Source: UBA3069 sp050633465
GTDB taxonomy: Bacteria; Pseudomonadota; Alphaproteobacteria; Rhodobacterales; Rhodobacteraceae
Length of the DNA: 64,000 nt
Assembly (NCBI GenBank): GCA_050633465.1
Contig: JBOEGO010000007.1
Span: 62,001 to 126,000, forward strand
Reading direction: 5' to 3'
Shown piece by piece: positions 16,484 to 25,429 of this stretch. Under the pieces are notes generated by a model. That model was not told the origin of the DNA. It worked only from the letters and a program-made list of their open reading frames with translations, and searched no databases. The number at the start of each line of letters is the position of its first letter. Position 1 is the first letter of the stretch. The position numbers and the translations under genes were made by a program.

Positions 16484-16508
16484 GGCCCCATTTGACGGTC
16501 CGGTGTGA

Positions 16509-16652
16509 TCAGGCGGTGCGACGTGCGGGCTGTTCGCCCTTGCGGCGTGCAATCATTTCGGCGCGGCGCGATCCGCGCTGCCATGGCATTTGGGTGGTTT
16601 CCGCCTTGGCGGTTTCAACAATCGAGGTCATCCAGCGTTTTTGCGGTTTCAT
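16509..16652 (-). CDS. Small basic protein (47 residues), unknown function
   Basis: The short frame MKPQKRWMTSIVETAKAETT continues with MPWQRGSRRAEMIARRKGEQ and a basic tail. An AGGAG ribosome binding site is present nine bases before the ATG. The Arg/Lys content and the WxRGxRRAEMIARRK block resemble short conserved proteins of Rhodobacterales; I know no function for them. A much longer in-frame extension upstream exists but crosses AT-rich sequence and looks non-coding. Confidence 0.65.
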   Translation of the reverse strand: MKPQKRWMTSIVETAKAETTQMPWQRGSRRAEMIARRKGEQPARRTA

Positions 16653-16956
16653 GTCTTTGTGCTCCTGCCTACTGCTTTGTCCGGTCGTTGTGCCGGGGTT
16701 GCCCTGACTATCGCCCTGCATTCGGGCGATGATTTGGCGGTGCATAAAATTTTTCAGAAATTTGCGCGAAATTTTAGCGGGTAATGTGGCAGGCGGGTCT
16801 GATTGCAGGCGACCCTTTTTTTGCTGGGGTTTCGCGGTGGTCCTGTAGGCAATCAGCCGAATTTGGCGGGATTGTTTCGCGAAATGGGGCAATCAGGTGG
16901 CGGGGGCGCGCCGCATTGCTGCCGGATTTCGGTTCGCGATCACCTGTAGGGTGCTG
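16653..16956. other. Intergenic region upstream of 47-residue gene
   Basis: About 300 bases without a supported gene. It contains a perfect ATCGCCC/GGGCGAT hairpin (16710-16730) within the likely leader of the minus-strand small gene, and an AT-rich inverted repeat AAAATTT/AAATTTT (16746-16775) that may include its promoter. Nothing else is recognised. Confidence 0.5.
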
Positions 16957-17712
16957 TTACAGGCGGATCACCGAAATCAGGCGGCCATAATCGGCCTCTG
17001 CCGCGTGGGTGGTGCGACGGTAGGAAAAGAAACGGTCGGGGTCGCTGTATGTGCAATGGCGGGTCCATTCCGCATGGCCCACACCCGCGCTGCGCAAACG
17101 GTGCAGGCCAAAGGCGGGCAGGTCGAACAGGTAACGATCGCCCGTGCCATTGGTAAAGAACCGCGCATTGTCCGGGTCTTCATCCATGAATTCCTCAATG
17201 AACTCCGGTCCGACCTCGTAGACAGGTTGCGAAATCGACGGGCCGATGACGGCGGTGATATTGGCACGGGTCGCGCCAAGGGTTTCCATCGCATCAATGG
17301 TGGATTCCAGCACGCCGTCGCGGGCACCGCGCCAACCGGCATGGGCCGCGCCGATCACCCCTGCGGTCGGGTCGGCAAACAGCACGGGCTGGCAATCGGC
17401 GGTCAGGATGCCCAGCGCCAGACCGGGGGTGGCGGTGACCATCGCGTCGGCCTTGGGTTTTTGATCCAGTGGGGCATTGATTGCCACGGTATCGGCGGAA
17501 TGCACCTGATGCACGGTGATCAGGTTGGTCAGCGGCACCTGCATGGCATCGGCCACGCGGGCGCGGTTGATTTCAACGATTTCCGCCTGATCCGATGATC
17601 CGGGGCCGCAATTCAGCCCGTCAAACACGCCTGAAGATGCGCCGCCCTTGCGGGTGAAAAACCCGTGGCGGATCGGGCCAAGGCTGTCAGCGGTCAGGAT
17701 TTCAAGCGTCAT
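16957..17712 (-). CDS. pgeF: Laccase-domain (YfiH/PgeF) peptidoglycan editing or purine-salvage enzyme
   Basis: A 251-residue single-domain protein of the multicopper-like YfiH family. The family opening is HGFFTRKGGASSGVFDGLN, followed by LITVHQVHSADTV, ADCQPVLFADP and GAAHAGWRGARDGVLE. The His and Cys of these blocks form the zinc/copper site. Family members have been described as purine nucleoside phosphorylases/deaminases and as PgeF correcting peptidoglycan precursor errors. Its start overlaps the stop of midA by four bases, and midA overlaps lgt in turn. Confidence 0.92.
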   Translation of the reverse strand: MTLEILTADSLGPIRHGFFTRKGGASSGVFDGLNCGPGSSDQAEIVEINRARVADAMQVPLTNLITVHQVHSADTVAINAPLDQKPKADAMVTATPGLALGILTADCQPVLFADPTAGVIGAAHAGWRGARDGVLESTIDAMETLGATRANITAVIGPSISQPVYEVGPEFIEEFMDEDPDNARFFTNGTGDRYLFDLPAFGLHRLRSAGVGHAEWTRHCTYSDPDRFFSYRRTTHAAEADYGRLISVIRL

Positions 17713-18818
17713 GGTCTGGCTTTGTCCGGTTCGGTTGCGTTTGGCACTGTTGCCGGTTCCAACCCCGGCGGCGGCATCGCCCCCCGAGGGAACAGGCCCA
17801 GCACCTTGAACAGGGTTCCCATTTCCTGCGGGTGGGTCAAGCGGCGATGTGCAGCGATATGCGCATTCAGCATATCGCCCTGCATTTTACTGGCAAGCGC
17901 CTGCGCGCGCGCCGTTATGCCCAGCCGTTCCAGAAACACGCCTTGGGGACAAAGCAGGCTGTGCGCGCAGGGCGTGGCCTGTGCCAACGGTTCGAAATCG
18001 ACATGCGCGGTCAGGTCGGCCATGCCGGGGCGCGCCAGCGGATCGGCGGTTTTATGCTGTGACAGGGCCTGCAGCGTGTCACCCAGTGAATGCCAGTCAC
18101 CGTAATCCACAATCAGTGCCGCGCCGCCATGCTGCTGGATCAGCCCGCCGATTCGGTGGGCGATGGGCGCGGCGGCGGGGCAGGTTTCAACCAGATCACC
18201 GTCGTTTGTGTCGTTCAGGCGGTGCGACAGGGCGGTTTGCGCCCCTTGCGGGCCAAGCCCGAAGGTCAGCGCATCGCCATCCGCCCCGATCAGGCGTTCG
18301 CACCATCCGTCACCTTGTCGGATGAACTGGCGGATCGGCAGCGCATCGAAAAATTCATTGGCCACCAGAAACAGCGGCGCATCGGGCAGGGTTTCTGTGC
18401 TGTCGTGGAATGTGGCCCGGGGCATTTTTTCGCGTTGCAGGGCGCGCAGGGTTTGCGATGCCTCGACCAGATGCAATTCCGCCGCAGCGCCAAAGCCCGC
18501 AATATTGCGGGTGGCGCGCAGGATATCGGCCATCAGCGTGCCACGGCCCGGCCCCAGTTCGGCCAGCGTAAAGCGCGCGGGCGATCCCTGATCCAGCCAT
18601 GCCTGCGCCAGCGACAGGCCCAGCATTTCGCCAAACATCTGGCTGATTTCCGGTGCGGTGGTAAAATCGCCGCCCGCGCCGAACGGGTCGCGGGCACTGT
18701 AATAGCCCAGCGTCGGATGCAGCAGGCATTCGCCCATATATTCGGCCAGCGTCATCGGGCCGTTTTGCGCAATGCGGCTCAGGATATGGTGCAGCAGCGT
18801 CATATCAGGGGCGGTCAT
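17709..18818 (-). CDS. MidA/NDUFAF7-family SAM-dependent methyltransferase
   Basis: A 369-residue protein. The family signature LGYYSARDPFGAGGDFTTAPEIS is at about 35-57, followed by the SAM-binding motif ELGPGRGTLMADI near 83, and LVANEFFDALPIRQF. The mitochondrial homolog NDUFAF7 dimethylates an arginine of complex I subunit NDUFS2. The bacterial target is probably NuoD, by analogy. The gene is the middle of a three-gene unit, lgt-midA-pgeF, joined by 4-base overlaps on both sides. Confidence 0.93.
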   Translation of the reverse strand: MTAPDMTLLHHILSRIAQNGPMTLAEYMGECLLHPTLGYYSARDPFGAGGDFTTAPEISQMFGEMLGLSLAQAWLDQGSPARFTLAELGPGRGTLMADILRATRNIAGFGAAAELHLVEASQTLRALQREKMPRATFHDSTETLPDAPLFLVANEFFDALPIRQFIRQGDGWCERLIGADGDALTFGLGPQGAQTALSHRLNDTNDGDLVETCPAAAPIAHRIGGLIQQHGGAALIVDYGDWHSLGDTLQALSQHKTADPLARPGMADLTAHVDFEPLAQATPCAHSLLCPQGVFLERLGITARAQALASKMQGDMLNAHIAAHRRLTHPQEMGTLFKVLGLFPRGAMPPPGLEPATVPNATEPDKARP

Positions 18819-19711
18819 GCCGGCTGGCCCTTAACGCGGCGGCGGGCGTAAATAATCAGCGCCACGCCTGCCAACACCATGGGCAGCGACAGCAATTGCC
18901 CCATCGACAGGCCGAAATCGCCCAGCCGGATCACATAGCCCATAGGATTGTCCACAGTGATAAACTGGTCATCGGCCTGGCGGAAGAATTCCACGATAAA
19001 CCGCGCAATGCCATATCCGGCCAGAAATACGCCGGTGATCTGGCCCGGAATTTTCAGCGCACCGCGGCGGAAGGCAAGCACCAGCATCACCCCCAGCAGC
19101 AGCAGCCCCTCTAGCCCTGCCTCGTATAATTGCGAGGGGTGGCGGGTGCAGACACCCGCGATCTGCCCGCAATCCTGCGCCGACGGACCGGGAAACACCA
19201 CGCCCCATGGCGCATCGGTGGCACGGCCCCATAGTTCGTTATTGATGAAATTGGCAATGCGCCCCAGCATCAACCCCGCAGGCACGCCCAGCGCAATGGT
19301 ATCAGCCGCCGACAGCCGTGGCACCTTGTGCCGCCCCGTCCAGACCAGCGCGGCAATCCCAACGCCCAGAAACCCGCCGTGAAATGACATGCCCCCCTGC
19401 CAGACCATTGGAATTTCAACAGGATGCGACAGATAATAGGCGGGTTGATAAAACAGCACAAACCCCAGCCGCCCGCCTGCGATGATGCCAATGATCAGCC
19501 AGGTCACCAGATCCTCGATCTGGGTCGGGGTCATGGGCGCGCCATCCCGCCACAGATGCGCCCGTTTCACCGCCGCCACCGAAATGCGCCATGCCAGAAT
19601 GATGCCCACAATATAGGCCAGCGCATACCAGCGCAGGGCAAATTCCATGCCAAACAGCGATATGGAAAATATCTCGGGTGATATGGTGGGAAAGGGGATT
19701 TGTGCCTGCAT
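18815..19711 (-). CDS. lgt: Phosphatidylglycerol-prolipoprotein diacylglyceryl transferase
   Basis: A 298-residue integral membrane enzyme that attaches diacylglyceryl to the lipobox Cys of prolipoproteins at the inner membrane. It has about seven membrane helices. The signature GRIANFINNELWGR is near residue 150. GGMSFHGGFLG and the C-terminal GYGIARFIVEFFRQAD are also conserved. It heads the lgt-midA-pgeF unit and is divergent from ubiK. A lipoprotein substrate in this window is Pal. Confidence 0.96.
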   Translation of the reverse strand: MQAQIPFPTISPEIFSISLFGMEFALRWYALAYIVGIILAWRISVAAVKRAHLWRDGAPMTPTQIEDLVTWLIIGIIAGGRLGFVLFYQPAYYLSHPVEIPMVWQGGMSFHGGFLGVGIAALVWTGRHKVPRLSAADTIALGVPAGLMLGRIANFINNELWGRATDAPWGVVFPGPSAQDCGQIAGVCTRHPSQLYEAGLEGLLLLGVMLVLAFRRGALKIPGQITGVFLAGYGIARFIVEFFRQADDQFITVDNPMGYVIRLGDFGLSMGQLLSLPMVLAGVALIIYARRRVKGQPA

Positions 19712-19805
19712 GTGCTCATCTGCCTGTCAGTTGCGGGGCAAGTCAACCTTGTGACTGCGCCGGATGCGCCCCATATAGGGGGGGAACGTAACGCCGGAGG
19801 CAGAT

Positions 19806-20063
19806 ATGCAAACCCGCAACAAGATTTTTGATGATATTTCGCAATTGATGACGAATGCCATGGGCGTGGCCCAGGGTGCCAAGGGCGAAGCCGAGAACGC
19901 GATGAAAAGCGTGATGGACCGTTGGTTGGCGGATCGTGATTTCGTCACCCGCGAGGAATTCGACGCGGTGCGCGCCATGGCGCAAAAGGCCCGAGAAGAA
20001 AACGAGGCGCTGAAGGCCCGCTTGGACGCGCTGGAAAAAACCGCAGGCACAGCCGCGAAGTAA
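19806..20063 (+). CDS. ubiK: UbiK-family ubiquinone biosynthesis accessory factor (BMFP)
   Basis: An 85-residue protein, MQTRNKIFDDISQLMTNAMG, then DRDFVTREEFDAVRAMAQKAREEN and a C-terminal coiled coil. This is the BMFP/UbiK pattern: an amphipathic N-terminus and trimeric coiled coil. UbiK assists the ubiquinone synthesis complex under aerobic conditions. GGAGG lies eight bases upstream of the ATG. A 27-base gap separates it from pxpB in the same direction, though no functional link is known. Confidence 0.88.
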   Translation: MQTRNKIFDDISQLMTNAMGVAQGAKGEAENAMKSVMDRWLADRDFVTREEFDAVRAMAQKAREENEALKARLDALEKTAGTAAK

Positions 20064-20090
20064 TCGCGATGGGATTCGCCGCCATGCGTA

Positions 20091-20813
20091 ATGTCTGAGT
20101 TTCCGCGAATTGCCGCCGTTGGCTTGGGCGGGGTGTTGGTGCGCTTTGCCGACCATCTGTCGGAACCTGCCAACCGCGCCGCGCTGGCCTTTCGTCGCAC
20201 GGTCGAAGATGCGGCGTGGGATGGTGTGGCAGAATGCGCCACCTCGCTGACATCCACATTCCTGCGGTTTGACCCTTTGGTGGTTGAATTTGATGATCTC
20301 GCTGCGCGGTTGAACGCCTTGCTGGCCAGCCGTGACTGGTATGATGTGCCGCTGCCCACCGGGCGGCGGCGTTTTACTGTGCCATGTGTGTTTGGGGGGG
20401 ATCATGGCCCGCAATTCGGCGCGGCGGCGGATGCGGCGGGGCTGGATCACGCTGCGGCGCTGGCGGCGCTATGCGCGCCATTGCGGGTGATGACCATCGG
20501 CTTTGCGCCCGGTTTGCCCTATATGGGCGCGCTGCCGGATTTCGACATTGCGCGCCTGTCTGATCTGGTCTCGGTTCCGGCGGGCGGGGTGGCGGTGGCG
20601 ATCGGTCAGGCGATCATATTTCCCAACCCCTCGCCCACCGGATGGCGGCATGTGGGGCAAAGCGCATTGCGCCCGTTCCAACCCGGTGCGGCGCAGCCGT
20701 TTCTGTTGAACGCGGGGGACGAGGTGCAGTTTCGCGCCGCTGACCCCGATGAATTACAGGCGATTTCTGACGCCGCCGACCCCATGGGCGGCGCCGAGGT
20801 GACGGCGATATGA
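20091..20813 (+). CDS. pxpB: 5-oxoprolinase subunit B (KipI family)
   Basis: A 240-residue allophanate hydrolase subunit 1/KipI-family protein. The FGGDHGPQF and FAPGLPYMG blocks, followed by VPAGGVAVAIGQ and SPTGWRHVG, are diagnostic. With PxpA and PxpC it hydrolyses 5-oxoproline to glutamate using ATP. It is followed by pxpC with a 4-base overlap and then pxpA, the same order as in E. coli. Confidence 0.93.
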   Translation: MSEFPRIAAVGLGGVLVRFADHLSEPANRAALAFRRTVEDAAWDGVAECATSLTSTFLRFDPLVVEFDDLAARLNALLASRDWYDVPLPTGRRRFTVPCVFGGDHGPQFGAAADAAGLDHAAALAALCAPLRVMTIGFAPGLPYMGALPDFDIARLSDLVSVPAGGVAVAIGQAIIFPNPSPTGWRHVGQSALRPFQPGAAQPFLLNAGDEVQFRAADPDELQAISDAADPMGGAEVTAI

Positions 20814-21832
20814 ACGCTGCGTTGATCATCACCCGCGCCGGACCAGCCATGAGCCTGCAAGACATGGGGCGCGCTGGCCATCTGGGGCAGGGGTTGTCAC
20901 GCGGTGGCGCGGCGGACCCGCTGGCATTGGCCGAGGGGCAGGCGCTGCTGGGGCAAACACCTGACACCGCAGCGATTGAAATGGCGGGCATGGGCGGGGT
21001 GTTCACTGTCACCGCGCCCTGCCGGATTGCCCTGACCGGCGCGCCGATGCTGGCCATGCTGGATGGGGTGGCGCTGCGCTGGAACGCGGCGCATCTGATG
21101 CCTGCGGGGGCCGAATTGCGCATTGGCGGGGCGCGCGCCGGTGCCTATGGCTATCTGCATGTTGCTGGCGGGATTGATGCGCCGATGATCATGGGCGCGC
21201 GTTCGGCCCATTTGTCGGGCGGGTTGGGGGCGCTGTTGCAATCGGGTGACCGTCTGGCGCTGGGCAGGGATCAGGGCAATCTGGCGGCAGTTGGCAGGGG
21301 GCTGGATGTGGCGGACCGGTTTGCGGGGGGCGAATTGCGCATTCTGGCCTCGCTCCAGACCGAAGACTTCAGTGCGGCCGAGCGTGACAGGTTTACCAAT
21401 ACCGAATTTCGCCGCGATGCCCGCGCCAACCGGATGGGGATGAAGCTAACCCATGATGGCGCGCCCTTTGCCACCGCTGCGCAACTGGATGTGTTGTCCG
21501 AGGTGATCGTGCCGGGCGATGTGCAGATGACGGGCGCGGGGTTGCCCTTTGTGCTGTTGCCCGAATGCCAGACCACGGGGGGCTATCCGCGCATCGGCAC
21601 GGTGTTGCCCTGCGATATGCCCCGGGCCGCGCAGGCGGGGGCAGGGGCGCGGCTGCGGTTCCGTTTTGTCAGCCGTGCCGATGCCCTGTTGGCCGAACAG
21701 TCATACCGCGCCCATCTGGCGGGCCTGCGCGCAGCGGTGCGGCCATTGTTGCGTGATCCGGCGCAAATGGGTGATTTACTGTCATATCAATTGATCGACG
21801 GGGCGGTTTCGGCCCATCACGAAGGGGATTAG
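20810..21832 (+). CDS. pxpC: 5-oxoprolinase subunit C (biotin-dependent carboxyltransferase-like)
   Basis: A 340-residue AHS2/KipA-type protein. The opening ITRAGPAMSLQDMGRAG and the LSRGGAADPLALAEGQALLG block are typical; later come the GAYGYLHVAGG and LPECQTTGGYPRIG segments. It pairs with PxpB to form the ATP-dependent part of 5-oxoprolinase. It starts inside the last codons of pxpB (ATGA overlap) and ends three bases before pxpA, indicating a single operon. Confidence 0.94.
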   Translation: MNAALIITRAGPAMSLQDMGRAGHLGQGLSRGGAADPLALAEGQALLGQTPDTAAIEMAGMGGVFTVTAPCRIALTGAPMLAMLDGVALRWNAAHLMPAGAELRIGGARAGAYGYLHVAGGIDAPMIMGARSAHLSGGLGALLQSGDRLALGRDQGNLAAVGRGLDVADRFAGGELRILASLQTEDFSAAERDRFTNTEFRRDARANRMGMKLTHDGAPFATAAQLDVLSEVIVPGDVQMTGAGLPFVLLPECQTTGGYPRIGTVLPCDMPRAAQAGAGARLRFRFVSRADALLAEQSYRAHLAGLRAAVRPLLRDPAQMGDLLSYQLIDGAVSAHHEGD

Positions 21833-21835
21833 CAG

Positions 21836-22576
21836 ATGCGCCGGATTGATCTGAATGCCGATATGGGCGAGGGAATCGGTGATGATGCGGCGCTGCTGGG
21901 CATTGTGACCTCGGCCAATGTGGCCTGCGGATTTCATGCAGGGGGGCCGGACGACATGGCCCGCACCATGGCGCTGGCCCTGGCCAAGGGGGTCAGGGTC
22001 GGGGCGCATCCGGGGTTTGATGATCCTGCGGGGTTTGGCCGTCACCGTATGGATGTGCCGCTGGAAACCCTGCAAAACCAGATCCGGTATCAGGTGGGGG
22101 CGGCGCAGGGCATCGCCCGCGCCAATGGCACCGCATTGCACCACCTGAAACTGCATGGCGCATTGGCCAATATGGCCAGCGAGGACGCAGAGCTGGCCCG
22201 CGCCTGTTTTGACGCCGCCCTGTCGGTTGCCCCCGATATGGCGGTGATGGTGCTGGCCGCCACGGCGCAGCAACGCGCCGCCGAGGCGCTGGGAATCACT
22301 TGGCTGGGTGAAATATTTGCCGATCGCGCCTATAATGATGACGCCACGCTGGTCGATCGTGCCTTGCCCGGCGCGGTGATCCATGACGCCGCTGCGGCAG
22401 GGCGGCGCGTGGCCGATATGGCGCGTGCGGGCGCGATTATCACCGCAAACGGCGGGCAGATCGAAACGCGGATTGATACCATCTGCCTGCATGGCGACAC
22501 GCCCGAGGCGGTGCATATCGCCCGCGCCGTGCGCGCCGCATTGCAGGCCGAAGGGATCGCGCTGGGCCTGTCTTAG
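21836..22576 (+). CDS. pxpA: 5-oxoprolinase subunit A (LamB/YcsF family)
   Basis: A 246-residue protein. DLNADMGEGIGDDAALLGIVTSAN at the N-terminus, VACGFHAGGPD, and VRVGAHPGFDDPAGFGR are the LamB/YcsF signature. A later HLKLHGALANMASED block and GEIFADRAYNDDATLVDR complete the family. The product is the catalytic subunit of the three-part oxoprolinase, which removes the damage product 5-oxoproline formed from glutamine. Last gene of pxpBCA; it converges with truA. Confidence 0.95.
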   Translation: MRRIDLNADMGEGIGDDAALLGIVTSANVACGFHAGGPDDMARTMALALAKGVRVGAHPGFDDPAGFGRHRMDVPLETLQNQIRYQVGAAQGIARANGTALHHLKLHGALANMASEDAELARACFDAALSVAPDMAVMVLAATAQQRAAEALGITWLGEIFADRAYNDDATLVDRALPGAVIHDAAAAGRRVADMARAGAIITANGGQIETRIDTICLHGDTPEAVHIARAVRAALQAEGIALGLS

Positions 22577-22610
22577 CTGCCGTGCAGGGGCTATGGCTGG
22601 CCTGACAGAA

Positions 22611-23408
22611 TTATTTCTGCGCCTGCTGCGAACACTCCGATCCCGCGAAGGGATCAACCGCATAGGTCACCCCCGCCAGATACAGCCCCTGCGGCGGGCT
22701 GACCGGGCCACAGGCATCGCGCGATTTTGCCGCCAGCGCAGCCGATACATCATCGGGCGTCCATGTGCCCGCGCCAACCCGTTCCAGCGTGCCAACAATG
22801 GAGCGCACCTGATTGTGCAGGAACGAGCGTGCGCGCAGATAAAACCGCACCTCGGGGCCGGACATGCCGTGGATCAGCTCGATACGGATTTCATCCATGG
22901 TTTTCATCGGGCTGGGTGACTGACAGGTGGTCGACCGAAAGGTGGTGAAATCGTGATGCCCGATCAGGCGTGCCGCACCGGCGCGCATCAGGTCCAGATC
23001 CAGCGGCTTTTTCACTTGCCAGACCAGCCCGTCGTCATGGGTGGCGGGGGCGCGGCGCACCAGCATACGAAAGGTATATTTCCGTTCCAACGCCCAGAAC
23101 CGCGCGTGCCAGTCATCGGGCACCTGCGCCGCATCGACAATGGCCACGGGCAGAGGCTTGAGGTGGTAATTTATTGCCTCGGCCAGACGGAATGCGTTCC
23201 AGTCGCGGGACAGGTCGCAATGGGCCACCTGTCCGGTGGCATGCACCCCCGCATCGGTGCGCCCCGCCGCCGCGATTTTATGCGGGCCGGGCGCGATTTT
23301 GGCCAGGGCAGATTCGATCGCCCCCTGCACCGAGGGGAAATCTGTCTGGCGCTGCCATCCGTAAAAGGGCGCGCCATTATATTCGACTTTCAGGGCATAT
23401 CTGGGCAT
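22611..23408 (-). CDS. truA: tRNA pseudouridine(38-40) synthase
   Basis: A 265-residue enzyme that isomerises uridines in the tRNA anticodon stem-loop. The catalytic Asp is Asp52 in GRTDAGVHATGQ. The N-terminal LKVEYNGAPFYGWQRQ and the C-terminal RARSFLHNQVRSIVG motifs are also clear. It converges with pxpA and is divergent from ycjX. Length is normal. Confidence 0.96.
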   Translation of the reverse strand: MPRYALKVEYNGAPFYGWQRQTDFPSVQGAIESALAKIAPGPHKIAAAGRTDAGVHATGQVAHCDLSRDWNAFRLAEAINYHLKPLPVAIVDAAQVPDDWHARFWALERKYTFRMLVRRAPATHDDGLVWQVKKPLDLDLMRAGAARLIGHHDFTTFRSTTCQSPSPMKTMDEIRIELIHGMSGPEVRFYLRARSFLHNQVRSIVGTLERVGAGTWTPDDVSAALAAKSRDACGPVSPPQGLYLAGVTYAVDPFAGSECSQQAQK

Positions 23409-23540
23409 GGCCCCCCATTAGCGCATCGTTTCACCGCTGGGAAGTAGATGCATGCACCGCAGCACTGGCAGAATGTGCGGCACGCCCCTATCTTGGATAC
23501 AAAGGTGCCGTTACAGGCGCGCATTAAGGGGACGGGCAGT

Positions 23541-24953
23541 TTGGTCATAGGACGATTGGCAGACGGAATCACCCGCCAGGTCGAGGCCGTGGGCGATACG
23601 ATTTCGGGCGCTTTCATGGAACCGGTGATCCGGCTGGGGGTCACGGGGCTGGCGCGTTCGGGCAAGACGGTGTTCATAACGTCACTGGTGGCCAATATGC
23701 TGGACCGTGCCCGCATGACGGGGCTGACCGCGCAGGGCGAGGGACGCATTCTGGCGGCGTTCCTGCAACCACAACCCGATGACACCGTGCCGCGTTTCGA
23801 TTTCGAACAGCACCTTGCTGCGCTGACCGCGCCAGAGCCACATTGGCCCGACAGCACGCGGGCGGTGTCCGAATTGCGCCTGTCGCTGCGGGTGCGTCCG
23901 GCGGGGTTGCTGGCGGGGTTGCAGGGGCCGCGCACGGTGCATCTGGATATTGTCGATTACCCCGGTGAATGGCTGCTGGATCTGGGCCTGCTGGACAAAA
24001 GTTATGAACAATGGTCAGCCGAGGCGCTGACCCGCATCGCTGCGCGCCCGCAGGCGGCGGCGTTTCGGGATGCGCTGGGCGGGCTGCAACCCGATGCGCC
24101 CCATGACGAACCGCAGGCGCAGAGGCTGGCCCGGACCTTTACCGATTACCTGAACGCGGCGCGGGATGCGGGGTTTTACGACTGCACACCGGGGCGGTTT
24201 TTGCTGCCCGGTGATCTGGCGGGATCGCCAGTTCTGACCTTTGCGCCGCTGCCTGCATCGGATGCGCCGCGCCGGTCGCTGGCGCGGGAAATGGCCCGCC
24301 GGTTCGAGGCATATAAAAAACAGGTGGTGCAGCCGTTTTTTCGTGATCATTTCACACGTATTGACCGTCAGATTGTGCTGGTCGATGCCTTGGGCGCCAT
24401 TCACAACGGCCCGCAGGCGGTGGCGGAAATGCGCAGCGCCATGGGCGAAATCCTGTCCACGTTCCGCCCCGGTCGCAATGCTTTCTTGTCGCGCCTGTTG
24501 ATGGGCAAACGCGTGGAACGCATCCTGTTTGCCGCCACCAAATCGGATCATCTGCACCACAGCCAACACCCCCGCCTGACGGCGATCATGGAGGCGCTGA
24601 CCCGTCAGGCCCGTGACCGCGCCGATTTTGCCGGGGCGCAGACCGATGCCATGGCCATCGCCGCCCTGCGCGCCACAGTCGAGGAAACCCTGCAACACGA
24701 CGGGCGTGCATTGGACTGCGTGCGCGGGCGGCTGTTGGATACAGGCAAACAGGCGGCGTTTTACCCCGGCGAACTGCCTCAGGATCCGGCGCGCATCCTG
24801 TCACAGGCGCAGGCGGGTGCATCCGGTTGGCTGGATGCGGATTACGGCGTGATGCGGTTTGCCCCCGCGAAACTGTCGCTGAAACCGGGCGAGGGGCCGC
24901 CGCATATCCGGCTGGACCGCGCCGCGCAATTTCTGTTCGGGGATAAGTTGTGA
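23541..24953 (+). CDS. YcjX-family GTPase-like protein
   Basis: A protein of about 470 residues with the P-loop GLARSGKTVF and the region VHLDIVDYPGEWLLDL, as in the DUF463/YcjX family of putative nucleoside-triphosphate-binding stress proteins. The start is uncertain: TTG 23541 is preferred because AAGGGG lies about nine bases upstream and family proteins begin at this point, but ATG 23448 is also open. The gene overlaps a GNAT gene (GTGA), which overlaps the YcjF-like gene, so the two E. coli-type partners are here separated by an acetyltransferase. Confidence 0.88.
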   Translation: MVIGRLADGITRQVEAVGDTISGAFMEPVIRLGVTGLARSGKTVFITSLVANMLDRARMTGLTAQGEGRILAAFLQPQPDDTVPRFDFEQHLAALTAPEPHWPDSTRAVSELRLSLRVRPAGLLAGLQGPRTVHLDIVDYPGEWLLDLGLLDKSYEQWSAEALTRIAARPQAAAFRDALGGLQPDAPHDEPQAQRLARTFTDYLNAARDAGFYDCTPGRFLLPGDLAGSPVLTFAPLPASDAPRRSLAREMARRFEAYKKQVVQPFFRDHFTRIDRQIVLVDALGAIHNGPQAVAEMRSAMGEILSTFRPGRNAFLSRLLMGKRVERILFAATKSDHLHHSQHPRLTAIMEALTRQARDRADFAGAQTDAMAIAALRATVEETLQHDGRALDCVRGRLLDTGKQAAFYPGELPQDPARILSQAQAGASGWLDADYGVMRFAPAKLSLKPGEGPPHIRLDRAAQFLFGDKL

Positions 24954-25429
24954 CACTGTATGTTCGCCCCCCCGAACCGGCGCGCCTGCGCGATGTGCCG
25001 CGATTGGTGGCGATCCTGCGTTCGTTCGGGCGCGAGGCCGATTGGCTGCCGCGCCGCCGTTCGCGCCTGACGGATTTGCGCATGGTTACATTGCTGGTGC
25101 GGCGCGGGCAGGTGCAAATACTGCGCGATGCCCGTGGCCCTGTGGGGTTTATCGCCCGCGACGGGGTGCGCGTTCATGCGCTATACGTGCTGGCACGCGG
25201 GCGCGGGCAGGGTGCGGGGCGGCGGCTTCTGGACAGTGCGAAACAACAGGCCAACCGCCTGGAACTGTGGACCGCCGTGGCCAATGACAATGCTCGCGGG
25301 TTTTATACCGCACAGGGGTTTGCCGAAATCCAGCGCAGCGATGGCGCGGGCAATGATGAAAACATCCCCGATATCCATATGGTCTGGCAAAAATCCCGGC
25401 CCGCCGCCGATGAAAGGCATTTCGCATGA
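24950..25429 (+). CDS. GNAT family N-acetyltransferase
   Basis: A 159-residue protein. The acetyl-CoA-binding loop reads VLARGRGQGAGRRLLDSAK, and the block LWTAVANDNARGFYTAQGFAEI is the usual GNAT motif B. The start codon is GTG, overlapping the ycjX stop codon, and its own stop overlaps the next ATG. The substrate is unknown. Position inside the ycjX-ycjF unit suggests co-translation rather than chance adjacency. Confidence 0.88.
   Translation: MTLYVRPPEPARLRDVPRLVAILRSFGREADWLPRRRSRLTDLRMVTLLVRRGQVQILRDARGPVGFIARDGVRVHALYVLARGRGQGAGRRLLDSAKQQANRLELWTAVANDNARGFYTAQGFAEIQRSDGAGNDENIPDIHMVWQKSRPAADERHFA

Larger units (their letters stand above)
16106..16508. other. Intergenic region between Hint-domain gene and 47-residue gene
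   Basis: No convincing coding frame. It holds several structured elements: TGTCGG/CCGACA hairpin (16122-16139) in the probable Hint-gene leader, the ATTCTG/CAGAAT dyad (16162-16180), a CCCGC/GCGGG hairpin followed by TTTGTTT (16243-16267), a 10-bp GGAGACCGCC/GGCGGTCTCC stem (16334-16365), a direct repeat ACTGGTTAC (16372 and 16389), and a tandem 14-base duplication (16456-16483). Confidence 0.6.

Noticed and set aside
16315..16584. An 89-codon frame on the complement strand between the Hint and 47-residue genes
   Set aside because: It crosses the hairpins and the tandem duplication, overlaps the better-supported 47-residue gene, and shows no coding-like composition.
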